The notes beneath the pieces were generated by a model that was given only the letters and a program-made list of their open reading frames with translations, made no database searches and was not told where the DNA came from. A stretch of 64,000 bases of DNA from Aminobacter anthyllidis (GTDB lineage: Bacteria > Pseudomonadota > Alphaproteobacteria > Rhizobiales > Rhizobiaceae): NCBI RefSeq assembly GCF_018555685.1, contig NZ_JAFLWW010000011.1, positions 1 to 64,000 of the forward strand, read 5' to 3'. This document shows positions 43,357 to 51,398 of the stretch, piece by piece (positions within the stretch are counted from its first letter, which is position 1; every line of letters begins with the position of its first letter). The translations under genes and the position numbers were made by a program.

Positions 43357-44646
43357 TCAGCCGAGTTGCATGCGCTCCATGCGCAGAGCGGCGGCGCGAC
43401 GATGCCCTTCCAGCCCCTCGCTGGCGCTCTGGCGGATCGCCGACGGTGCGACGGCTTCGACGCCGGAGCGCTCCAGCCACTGATGGGTGCAGACTTTGAC
43501 GTAGGAGCCAACCCAGAGGCCGCCGGTGTAGCGCCCGGCGCCCATGGTCGGCAAAGTGTGGTTGGTGCCGCAGCATTTGTCGGAATAGACGACGCTCGCC
43601 ATGGTGCCTATGAACAGCGAGCCGTAATTGCGCAACCGCTTGGCTGTCGCATGCGGTTCGATGGTGTGGATCTGCAGGTGCTCGGCGGCGATGAAATCGG
43701 AATAGCCCAACATCGCCGCCTCGTCATCACAGACGACGATCTGGCCGTAGTCGCGCCAGGCGGGTGCTGCGACATTGGCGGTTGATAGACCCGCGAGCTG
43801 ACGTTCGACCTCCACCAGCGTGTCCTGAGCCAGTTTCGGATCGGTGGTGATCAAGCCGACACGCGTACGCACATCGTGCTCGGCCTGCGCCAATAGGTCG
43901 GTGGCGATCATGGCAGCGTCGCCCGAGGCGTCGGCGACGATGAAGATCTCGCTCGGCCCGGCGAGTTGGTCGATGCCGACCGGCCCGAAAACCTGGCGCT
44001 TGGCTTCGTTGACATAGGCATTGCCGGGGCCGACGATCTTGTCAACGGCAGGAATGGTCTCAGTGCCATATGCCATGGCGGCGATCGCCTGGGCGCCGCC
44101 AACACGGAAGATGCGGTCGGCTCCGGAGAGGTGGCATCCGGCGATCATCGCCTGATGCGCGTTCGGCGGCAGGCAAGCGTTGACCTCGTCGCAGCCGGCC
44201 ACCTTCGCCGGCACGATGGTCATGACGGGCGCCGACAGCAGCGGATAACGCCCGCCGGGCACATAGGCGCCAATGCGCGCGATCGGTATGACACGATGGC
44301 CGAGGTGCAGGCCCGGCAGGGGTTCGACCTCGAGGGGGAGCATGGTTGCCAGTTGCGCTTCGGCGAAGGCGCGCACACGCTCGATGGCAAAACGTGTATC
44401 GGCAGCGGTCTGCGGATCAAGTGCTGCCACCGCCGCCTCGCGCTCGGCCATGGAGACTTCGAAGTGCGCGACCTCGGCGCGGTCGAAGGTGCGGCTGTAC
44501 TCACGCAAAGCCTCGTCGCCGCGCTCGCGCACACCGGCAAGCACGCTTTTCACCGTTTGCTCTATCTCGCCGACATCGGCCACGGCGGTGGGGCTCGGAG
44601 CCTTGAGATGATGGATGCGGGCGGCGATTTCGGATGAAAGCTGCAT
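43357..44646 (-). CDS. HisD-family (histidinol dehydrogenase-like) NAD-dependent dehydrogenase
   Basis: Protein of 429 residues over the whole HisD fold: YVPGGRYPLLSAPVMTIVPA, RVGGAQAIAAMAYGTETIPA, VDKIVGPGNAYVNEAKRQVF and GIDQLAGPSEIFIVAD. Zinc ligands (DLLAQAEHD Gln and His; YSDKCCGTNH Asp; GLEGHRRA His) and the catalytic Glu-His (AEHLQIHT) are conserved. Biosynthetic hisD sits with other his genes. This one is divergent from an XRE-cupin regulator and beside a polyamine-type transporter, so it is probably a catabolic paralogue, like sulfopropanediol dehydrogenase HpsN, oxidising an amino or sulfo alcohol. Start at MQLSSEIAARIHHLK. Confidence 0.85.
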   Translation of the reverse strand: MQLSSEIAARIHHLKAPSPTAVADVGEIEQTVKSVLAGVRERGDEALREYSRTFDRAEVAHFEVSMAEREAAVAALDPQTAADTRFAIERVRAFAEAQLATMLPLEVEPLPGLHLGHRVIPIARIGAYVPGGRYPLLSAPVMTIVPAKVAGCDEVNACLPPNAHQAMIAGCHLSGADRIFRVGGAQAIAAMAYGTETIPAVDKIVGPGNAYVNEAKRQVFGPVGIDQLAGPSEIFIVADASGDAAMIATDLLAQAEHDVRTRVGLITTDPKLAQDTLVEVERQLAGLSTANVAAPAWRDYGQIVVCDDEAAMLGYSDFIAAEHLQIHTIEPHATAKRLRNYGSLFIGTMASVVYSDKCCGTNHTLPTMGAGRYTGGLWVGSYVKVCTHQWLERSGVEAVAPSAIRQSASEGLEGHRRAAALRMERMQLG

Positions 44647-44776
44647 GGTTCTGTTCCGGATGACTGCGGTTTCATGTCGACAGTGAGGGACGGCGACCCT
44701 CGACACAATCGGACTGCGGGCGATCGTCTAGTATTCTAACCGGTCGATGCTACCATCCCGACCCAAAGGAGCCGCC

Positions 44777-45325
44777 ATGTCGCAAATCGGGGAACATCTG
44801 CGCGAGCTGCGTCGCCGCCGCCATCTCGGCATCAGGGAGCTGGCGGCACGCTCGGGGATCTCGCATTCGACCATCTCGCTGATCGAGCGCGACCGCATCA
44901 GCCCGTCGGTGGACACGCTGAGCGCCATCCTCGACGCACTCGGCACGACCTTGCCGGGGTTCTTCTCCGGCATCACCTCCGTGGTGCCGTCGTCACCGTT
45001 CTATTCGGCGCGGGATTGCATCGAGATTGGCAATTATGACTCGATCTCTTACCGAATGCTGGGTGTGAACTTCCCGAACCGCACCATTTTGATGCTGCAT
45101 GAGACCTATGCACCGGGCGCCGATACCGGCGAAGCCTTCAGCCACCAGGCCCATGAAGCGGGCTTTGTGGTGAGCGGAGCGGTCGAAATCACAGTCGGCA
45201 GCGAAAGCCGGGTGCTCATGCGTGGCGACGGTTACTATTTCGACAGCCGTTCGCCGCATCGCTTTCGCAATGCCAGCGACGAGCCGAGCCAGATCATCAG
45301 CGCAGTGACGCCACCAACTTACTAA
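44777..45325 (+). CDS. XRE-family regulator with cupin domain
   Basis: Protein of 182 residues. N-terminal HTH (IGEHLRELRRRRHLGIRELA, SGISHSTISLIERDRISPSV) and C-terminal cupin_2 sensor (about 105-175: ETYAPGADTGEAFSHQAHEA, GFVVSGAVEITVGSE, YYFDSRSPHRFRN). AAGGAG lies 5 bases before the ATG. This is the PuuR-like layout that controls polyamine catabolism in Enterobacteria. It lies between hisD and the transporter, so it probably controls both through the 130-bp divergent region, which holds a TAGTATTCTA dyad. Confidence 0.9.
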   Translation: MSQIGEHLRELRRRRHLGIRELAARSGISHSTISLIERDRISPSVDTLSAILDALGTTLPGFFSGITSVVPSSPFYSARDCIEIGNYDSISYRMLGVNFPNRTILMLHETYAPGADTGEAFSHQAHEAGFVVSGAVEITVGSESRVLMRGDGYYFDSRSPHRFRNASDEPSQIISAVTPPTY

Positions 45326-45450
45326 GAAGTGTCGGCGGCCAGGATTCGGTCGATATATCGACCAGCGCTTGACCCGACGGCATCAGGCCTGTTGCCCTCA
45401 CCTCAGTTGTGCTCTTGTTATCCGGTCCAGAGGTGGAAAAGGATAAGAAC

Positions 45451-46503
45451 ATGACTTTCAAAAGGACAATCAGCACGATCGGTGCGGCGGGCATGGCACT
45501 TTCGCTCGTAGCGGGTGCAGCGTCGGCACGCGATCTGACCGTCGTTTCCTGGGGCGGCAACTACCAGGACGCGCAGAAGAAGATCTATTTCGAACCGTAC
45601 GCCCAGAAGCTGGGCAAGCCGGTGCTCGACGAAAGCTGGGACGGCGGCATAGGCGTGATCGCTGCCAAAGTGAAGGCCGGCGAGCCCAATTGGGATGTGG
45701 TGCAGGTCGAAACGGAAGAACTCGAGCTCGGCTGCACAGACGGCTTCTACGAAAAGATCGACTGGGACAAACTCGGCGGCAAGGACAAGTTTCTGGCGGC
45801 GGGGGCGCATGACTGCGGCGTCGGCGCCATCGTCTGGTCGACCATGCTGAGCTATGACGGGGATAAGCTGAAGGACACGGTGCCAACCTCCTGGGCCGAT
45901 TTCTGGGACACCGAGAAATTCCCAGGCAAGCGTGGCCTGCGCCGCGGGCCGAAGTATTCGCTCGAATTCGCATTGATGGCCGACGGTGTGAAGCCGGCGG
46001 ATGTTTACACAGTGCTGCGCACGCCGGAAGGCGTCGACCGTGCCTTCAAGAAGCTCGACGAGATTAAGAAGGACGTGGTCTGGTGGGAAGCAGGCGCCCA
46101 GCCGCTGCAGCTACTCGCCTCGGGCGAAGTGGTGATGACGACCGCTTACAACGGCCGCATCTCGGGCATAAACAAGACCGAAGGCAAGCACTTCAAGGTG
46201 GTCTGGCCGGGCAGCATCTACGCCATCGACAGCTGGGTGGTGCTGCGTAACAGCCCCAACAAGGACGATGCGATGAACTTCATCGCCTTTGCCAGCGCCC
46301 CGGAAAACCAGTCCAAGTTGCCGGAATACATCGCTTATGGCCTGCCGCAGAAGGAGGCGGCGGCGGCAGTGCCTGCCAACCTCGCCGCCGACCTGCCGAC
46401 GGCCGAAACCAATCTGGTGGACGCGGTCGCGCTCGATGGTGCATTCTGGGTCGACAACGTCGAAGAGCTGACCAGCCGGTTCAACGCCTGGCTGGCGCAG
46501 TAA
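45451..46503 (+). CDS. ABC transporter substrate-binding protein, polyamine (PotD) type
   Basis: Protein of 350 residues. Signal peptide (MTFKRTISTIGAAGMALSLV, cleavage near ASA-RD), then LTVVSWGGNYQDAQKKIYFE, DESWDGGIGVIAAKVKAGEP, KRGLRRGPKYSLEFALMADG and SIYAIDSWVVLRNSPNKDDA. Family: extracellular solute-binding protein 1/8, as in putrescine/spermidine systems. Periplasmic. First gene of the four-gene transporter. Ligand cannot be read from sequence, and the acidic residues that hold polyamine amines were not verified. Confidence 0.9.
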   Translation: MTFKRTISTIGAAGMALSLVAGAASARDLTVVSWGGNYQDAQKKIYFEPYAQKLGKPVLDESWDGGIGVIAAKVKAGEPNWDVVQVETEELELGCTDGFYEKIDWDKLGGKDKFLAAGAHDCGVGAIVWSTMLSYDGDKLKDTVPTSWADFWDTEKFPGKRGLRRGPKYSLEFALMADGVKPADVYTVLRTPEGVDRAFKKLDEIKKDVVWWEAGAQPLQLLASGEVVMTTAYNGRISGINKTEGKHFKVVWPGSIYAIDSWVVLRNSPNKDDAMNFIAFASAPENQSKLPEYIAYGLPQKEAAAAVPANLAADLPTAETNLVDAVALDGAFWVDNVEELTSRFNAWLAQ

Positions 46504-46602
46504 GGACGTCAACACGAAAGGGAGCCCGTGCTGAGCGCGGGTTTCCTTTGTGCCTCCCCGGCATCCGCCGAGGGAAGGGTCAACGCCTGCTGCGAGGGAC
46601 AT

Positions 46603-47667
46603 TTGTCGGCTTTCATCAACCTCGAACGCATCTCCAAATCGTTCGGCTCGTTCAAGGTGGTCGACGAGCTCGATCTGGAGATCGCACAGGGCGAATTCCT
46701 GAGCCTGCTGGGCCCGTCCGGCTCAGGCAAAACGACGATCCTGATGATGCTCGCTGGCTTCGTCGAGCCGACCAGTGGGGTGATAAAACTCCAAGGCCAA
46801 CGCATCGACCATTTGCCGGCGCATCGTCGCAATATGGGCGTGGTGTTTCAGAATTATGCGTTGTTTCCGCATATGACGGTTGCGGAGAATGTCGCCTTTC
46901 CGCTGATCATGCGCGGCATGGCGAAGGCCGAGGTCGGCGAGCGCGTCGGACGCGCCATCGACATGGTGCAACTCACGCCCATCAAGGATCGCAAGCCGGC
47001 GCAGCTTTCGGGCGGGCAACAGCAGCGCGTGGCACTGACCCGCGCGCTGGTGTTCGAGCCGAGCGTGGTGCTGATGGACGAGCCGCTCGGCGCGCTCGAC
47101 AAGCAGCTGCGCGAGCACATGCAGTTCGAACTGCGCGAGCTGCACCGGCGGCTGGGGTTAACCATTGTCTTCGTCACGCATGACCAGGGCGAAGCGCTGA
47201 CGATGTCCAACCGCATCGCCGTGTTCAATGCCGGCCGGATCGAGCAATTGGCATCGCCCGAGGCGATCTACGACCGCCCGGAGACACGCTTCGTCGCCGA
47301 GTTCATCGGCGAGACCAACATGTTTGCCGGCAAGGTGGAGGCACGCGACGGCGCGCGGGCAAAGATCAGGCTCGATGCAGGACCAATGGTGGAGGCCAAC
47401 CTGACATCGGAGTTTGCCAGCGGTGCTGTGGCACTCGTAAGCGTACGCCCCGAACGGGTGCGGCTCGCCGAGACTTCAAACGCGGCGAACGCCGTGCCGG
47501 TCAAGGTGCTCGACACCGTCTACCAGGGCGACCATCTCCGCGTGCGGCTCGCCGGCAGTGGCGTCGAGATGGTCGCAAAGCTTGAGCGCAAGGCCCGCGC
47601 CTGGGCCGTCGGCGCAGAGGCATTCGCCACCTTCGACCCCGAGGAATGCACGGTGATCGCGCCATGA
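46603..47667 (+). CDS. ABC transporter ATP-binding protein, PotA type
   Basis: Protein of 354 residues with Walker A GPSGSGKTT, Q-loop QNYALFPHMT, signature LSGGQQQRVALTRAL, Walker B VVLMDEPLGALD and H-loop VFVTHDQGEAL. The C-terminal TOBE domain follows (VALVSVRPERVRLAE; VLDTVYQGDHLRVRLAG). The TTG at 46603 has GAGGG upstream and gives the family start (SAFINLERISKSFG); an ATG-like start at 46528 would add unnatural residues. Its stop overlaps the next start (ATGA). Confidence 0.9.
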   Translation: MSAFINLERISKSFGSFKVVDELDLEIAQGEFLSLLGPSGSGKTTILMMLAGFVEPTSGVIKLQGQRIDHLPAHRRNMGVVFQNYALFPHMTVAENVAFPLIMRGMAKAEVGERVGRAIDMVQLTPIKDRKPAQLSGGQQQRVALTRALVFEPSVVLMDEPLGALDKQLREHMQFELRELHRRLGLTIVFVTHDQGEALTMSNRIAVFNAGRIEQLASPEAIYDRPETRFVAEFIGETNMFAGKVEARDGARAKIRLDAGPMVEANLTSEFASGAVALVSVRPERVRLAETSNAANAVPVKVLDTVYQGDHLRVRLAGSGVEMVAKLERKARAWAVGAEAFATFDPEECTVIAP

Positions 47668-48851
47668 TGTCGTCGGTAACGCGCGCAAGACTGACGGCGC
47701 TGGGACTGATCACACCGCTGATGGCGTTCTTGCTGGTGTTCTTCGTCTGGCCGCTGGCAACGATGATGATGGCTTCGGTCACTGACGGCACAGTGCGCGG
47801 CGTGCTGCCGCAAACGGCCACGGTGTTGGCGCAATGGGATGGGGTTAGCCCACCAAATGCGGAAATGTCGGCGGCCTTGGTCACCGACCTGCGCATGCCG
47901 GTCGACTCACTCGCCTTCGGCGACGCAGTGCGGCGGCTGAACAGCGAGCTTTCGGGTTTCCGCTCGCTGATGTCGCGCACCGCAAGTGCTGCCAAAGGCG
48001 CGACCGAAGGCCAGGCCCTCGACCTCGTTGCCATCGACCCACGCTGGGGCGATGCCAAATACTGGCTGGCGATGAAACGCGCCATGCCGCTCTACACCGA
48101 CCGCTATCTGCTCGCCGCTGCCGACCTCGAACGCGACGCCAGCGGCGATGTCGCGGCGCTCGATGCCAACACGTCGGCCAACCGCCAGATCATGCTGCGA
48201 ACCTTCCTGATCGCCGCGTCTGTGACGCTGTTGTGCGCGGCGATCGGGCTGCCCTATGCGCTGATCGCCGCGGCGACCAAGGGGTGGGTGCGCGCGATAC
48301 TATTGATCGCCGTGCTGTTGCCGCTGTGGACGTCACTTCTGGTGCGCACAGCAGCCTGGTTCATCCTGTTGCAGAACGAAGGCCTGATCAACGACGCGCT
48401 CAAGACAATCGGCCTGATCAGCGAACCGCTGCCGCTGATCTTCAACCGCACCGGCGTCATCATCGCCATGACGCACGTGCTTTTGCCGTTCATGGTGCTG
48501 CCGATCTACAGTGGCCTGCTGACCATTCCGGAGAATCTGATGCCGGCAGCTGCCTCACTCGGTGCGTCGCGGCTCAAGGCATTCCGGTATGTGCTGTTGC
48601 CACTTGCTTTGCCGGGTCTCATGTCCGGCTCGCTGCTCGTGTTCATGGTGGCGCTCGGTTACTACATCACGCCGGCACTTGTCGGCGGCGCCAACGACCA
48701 GATGATCAGCTCGGTGATCGCCTTCTTCGCCACCGGCACGGCCAATTGGGGCATGGCTGGCGCTCTGGGTCTGATCCTGCTTGTTGTCACGACCGTGCTC
48801 TATCTTGTCTATGGCAGGCTTTCTCGCTCGCCGACTATGGTGGCGACATGA
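47664..48851 (+). CDS. ABC transporter permease, PotB type, with large periplasmic insert
   Basis: Protein of 395 residues. TM1 about 12-34 (LITPLMAFLLVFFVWPLATM), then about 150 mostly soluble residues (to about 180) not found in typical 280-300-residue PotB. The five-helix permease core follows, with the EAA loop PAAASLGASRLKAFRYVLLP-LALPG. The insert probably faces the periplasm and may contact the binding protein. Overlaps both neighbours by 4 bases. Confidence 0.9.
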   Translation: MMSSVTRARLTALGLITPLMAFLLVFFVWPLATMMMASVTDGTVRGVLPQTATVLAQWDGVSPPNAEMSAALVTDLRMPVDSLAFGDAVRRLNSELSGFRSLMSRTASAAKGATEGQALDLVAIDPRWGDAKYWLAMKRAMPLYTDRYLLAAADLERDASGDVAALDANTSANRQIMLRTFLIAASVTLLCAAIGLPYALIAAATKGWVRAILLIAVLLPLWTSLLVRTAAWFILLQNEGLINDALKTIGLISEPLPLIFNRTGVIIAMTHVLLPFMVLPIYSGLLTIPENLMPAAASLGASRLKAFRYVLLPLALPGLMSGSLLVFMVALGYYITPALVGGANDQMISSVIAFFATGTANWGMAGALGLILLVVTTVLYLVYGRLSRSPTMVAT

Positions 48852-49657
48852 GCGGCCAAACCAGTCAGACGCTGCGCACAGCCCAGATCGTGTTCGGCAT
48901 CGCCGTCGTGTTCTTCCTGCTGGCGCCGATCGTCGCCATCCTGCCGCTCGCTTTCAATTCGAGCGTATTCCTCAACTACCCGATCGAATCCTTCTCTTCA
49001 CGCTGGTTCAGCGAGTTGCAGAGCAACGCGACGTGGCGGCGCTCCATCGTCAACAGCCTGGTCATCGGTGGGGGTGCGACCCTCGTCGCCACCGTGCTGG
49101 GCACGCTGGCGGCACTCGGGCTGCGCAGCAGCCAGCTCCCCTTCGCCAGTGCTATCCGCACCACCTTCCTGATGCCGATGGTGGTGCCGGCAGTGGTGCT
49201 TGGCGTCGGCATGCAGATGCTTTACGGCCGGCTCGGGCTCGCCAATTCCTACCTCGGCGTCATCGTGGCCCACGCAGTGCTGTGCATCCCCTTCGTGCTT
49301 GTCAGCGTGTCGGGATCTCTCAATGCCATGGACCCGTGGCTGGAGCGGGCGGCGAGCAGTCTGGGTGCTTCGCCGACGCGGGTGTTCAGGCGCGTTACCA
49401 TGCCGATCATCATGCCCGGCATGCTGACGGGGGCGGTGTTCGCCTTCGCCACCTCGCTCGACGAGGTGGTACTGACGCTGTTCGTCGCCGGTCCCAACCA
49501 GCGCACGCTGGCGCGGCAGATGTTTGCCAGCATCCGCGAGAATATCAGCCCGACGGTGGCGGCTGCGGCCTTCCTGATGATTGTCGGAACGCTATGCATT
49601 GCCGGCCTTGTCGGCTTCCTGCGCTGGCGCAGCCAGAATGCGCTAAAGCCTGCGTAA
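48848..49657 (+). CDS. ABC transporter permease, PotC type
   Basis: Protein of 269 residues with six membrane helices and the EAA loop (LERAASSLGASPTRVFRRVT-MPIIMPG). FLNYPIESFSSRWFSEL after TM1 is typical for PotC-like proteins. Starts in an ATGA overlap with the other permease and ends 7 bp before a strong terminator. Confidence 0.9.
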   Translation: MSGQTSQTLRTAQIVFGIAVVFFLLAPIVAILPLAFNSSVFLNYPIESFSSRWFSELQSNATWRRSIVNSLVIGGGATLVATVLGTLAALGLRSSQLPFASAIRTTFLMPMVVPAVVLGVGMQMLYGRLGLANSYLGVIVAHAVLCIPFVLVSVSGSLNAMDPWLERAASSLGASPTRVFRRVTMPIIMPGMLTGAVFAFATSLDEVVLTLFVAGPNQRTLARQMFASIRENISPTVAAAAFLMIVGTLCIAGLVGFLRWRSQNALKPA

Positions 49658-49664
49658 ACAATGG

Positions 49665-49695
49665 TGCCGGCCGAAGTCTTCCACTTCGGCCGGCA
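49665..49695 (+). terminator. Terminator of the transporter operon
   Basis: Perfect 13-bp stem TGCCGGCCGAAGT / ACTTCGGCCGGCA with loop CTTCC, 7 bp after the last permease. The downstream T-run is weak. Confidence 0.7.
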
Positions 49696-49835
49696 TTGGA
49701 TCAGTCAACACGGGAACCATCATGACCATCAACCGCCACGGTAAGCTCGCGGACGGGACACGCTGGTTTAAAGCCGATTTGCGAGCTGGAAAAACGAACG
49801 GAGCCCAGGGCGTGTGAGTCATCTCCTTGGTGCGC

Positions 49836-49886
49836 AAGGCATTTCACGAGCTTGCCTCCAACGCGTCGAAGCTCGGCGTGCTGTCG
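49836..49886 (+). pseudogene. N-box fragment of an HWE-type histidine kinase
   Basis: The 17-codon stretch KAFHELASNASKLGVLS matches AFHELATNSAKYGVLS of the kinase at 4641-6434. Neither side continues as a kinase. A short relic between the transporter terminator and the agmatinase gene. Confidence 0.5.
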
Positions 49887-50146
49887 CGGCCCCAGAGGCA
49901 AGGCGCGACGTACGCTGAACGCTCAGCAGGTCGTCAATTTTGATTGGCTGAAGATCGAAGTCGGACACGGCCTTCATGCAATACCCCCACACCTGTTTTC
50001 GGCCGGTCGGCGGCATCGAAACGCAAAGCTGAGCGGGATGCTCACTCGGTTTGGGCAGAAGTCAACTTGAGTAGATAGGCATTCGTCCGCTGCGTCCAAA
50101 GTGACACCAATTCCGGGTCGACCACCTACTCTGGAAAGGTATTGCA

Positions 50147-51121
50147 ATGACGGACCGCCGATTTACTCCCGTGACCGGAACGCAAATGCCTCGATATGCG
50201 GGGGCAGCGACGTTGATGCGGCTCCCACTAGTTCTCCCCGGTTCATCCGACTGGGACGACGTCCAGATTGGGTTGTTTGGGATTCCTTGGGACGGTGGCA
50301 CGACAAATCGCCCAGGAGAGAGACAGGGACCGCGGCAGGTGCGCGACGCCTCAACGATGGTTCGCAACGTCAATCGCGCGACTGGCGTCAATCCTTTCGC
50401 CCTCTGCCGTTGCGCCGACCTTGGTGACTCACCGGTCAATCCGGCTGATCTCGCAGATTCGATGCTGCGAATCGAGCGCTTCGTCGACGACATCTGCACC
50501 TCGGGCATAGTGCCCATTTTTGTGGGCGGCGATCATCTGAGCACGCTTCCGGTCATGCGTGCGATTAGCAAGCACGTAGGGCCCGTGGGAATGGTCCACA
50601 TCGACGCCCACACGGACTCGTGGGATTCGTACTTCGACGGCCAGAAATACACCCACGGGACCCCGTTTCGCCGGGCAATCGAGGAGGGGATCCTAGACCC
50701 GAAGCGGACAGTGCAAATCGGAATCCGCGGCGCTCTTTATGCTGACGGGGACGATTGCTGGGGACGCGATCAGGGCATCCGCGTGATCGACTTCGACGAA
50801 TACAAGAGGTTAGGAGTCGAACAGGTACTGCGCGAAACCCGCGCCCGCGTGGGCTCGCAAGCGACCTATGTTAGTTTCGATATTGACGTGCTTGACCCGG
50901 CCTACGCACCTGGGACTGGAACGCCGGAAATCGGCGGTATGACGACTTTCGAGGCGCAATGCCTCGTCCGTGGCCTTGAAGGCATTACCTGTGTCGGTGC
51001 CGACGTCGTCGAGGTTTCACCGCCATTTGATACCAGCGGCAATACAGCTCTCGCGGCGGCCACGCTGATGTTTGAGATCCTCTGCGTTGCTGCAGGCACC
51101 GTCTCAAAAGCCAACAGGTAG
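50147..51121 (+). CDS. speB: Agmatinase-family ureohydrolase
   Basis: Protein of 324 residues. Mn2+-site motifs are all present: FVGGDHLST, MVHIDAHTDSWDSYFDG, SFDIDVLDPAYAPGTGTPEI and the terminal ADVVEVSPPFDTSGNTALAA. Hydrolyses agmatine, or a related guanidino compound such as guanidinobutyrate, to urea plus amine. It follows the polyamine-type transporter in the same direction (490 bp away, after a terminator), so it may have its own promoter. The exact substrate within the family cannot be fixed from the sequence. Confidence 0.9.
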   Translation: MTDRRFTPVTGTQMPRYAGAATLMRLPLVLPGSSDWDDVQIGLFGIPWDGGTTNRPGERQGPRQVRDASTMVRNVNRATGVNPFALCRCADLGDSPVNPADLADSMLRIERFVDDICTSGIVPIFVGGDHLSTLPVMRAISKHVGPVGMVHIDAHTDSWDSYFDGQKYTHGTPFRRAIEEGILDPKRTVQIGIRGALYADGDDCWGRDQGIRVIDFDEYKRLGVEQVLRETRARVGSQATYVSFDIDVLDPAYAPGTGTPEIGGMTTFEAQCLVRGLEGITCVGADVVEVSPPFDTSGNTALAAATLMFEILCVAAGTVSKANR

Positions 51122-51167
51122 TTCGACCTGACCATCACCGAAAAAGATACACGTTGAGGAGGAGCAA

Positions 51168-51218
51168 ATGAACTTTGTCAGAAATATAACGGCCTGCGGC
51201 GCAATGGTCTTGTCTGCG
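51168..51218 (+). pseudogene. Start of an exported protein gene, cut off
   Basis: GAGGAGGAG lies 4 bases before an ATG that reads MNFVRNITACGAMVLS, like the beginning of a signal peptide. It is then replaced in another frame by repC-like sequence. It follows the agmatinase by 46 bp, so it was probably the next operon gene (perhaps a binding protein). Confidence 0.45.
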
Positions 51219-51385
51219 AGGCGATGGGCCCGGTGGATGCCGCGATCATGGTGGCGGCGATGCTGCAGCGGGGTGAGGAGATTTCAAGCCCCGGCCCGTA
51301 CCGGCGCAGCCTGACAGCGAAGGCCAGAGCGGGCGAGTTCTCGATCGGTCCGCTGCTGCGCGGCAAGGCCAACGACGCGCGCTAG
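51219..51385 (+). pseudogene. repC: Plasmid replication initiator RepC, C-terminal remnant
   Basis: Reads EAMGPVDAAIMVAAMLQRGE, EISSPGPYRRSLTAKARAGE and FSIGPLL to a stop at 51383. This is the conserved end of RepC of repABC replicons. Only about 55 residues remain, joined to the cut-off gene start at 51168. Confidence 0.65.
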
Positions 51386-51398
51386 GGCAGGATAAGCG

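Noticed and set aside
48233-49725. Long alternative plus frames across the two permease genes
   Set aside because: They are Arg/Gly/Ala-rich frame shadows. The real permease genes have membrane helices, EAA loops and ATGA junctions.
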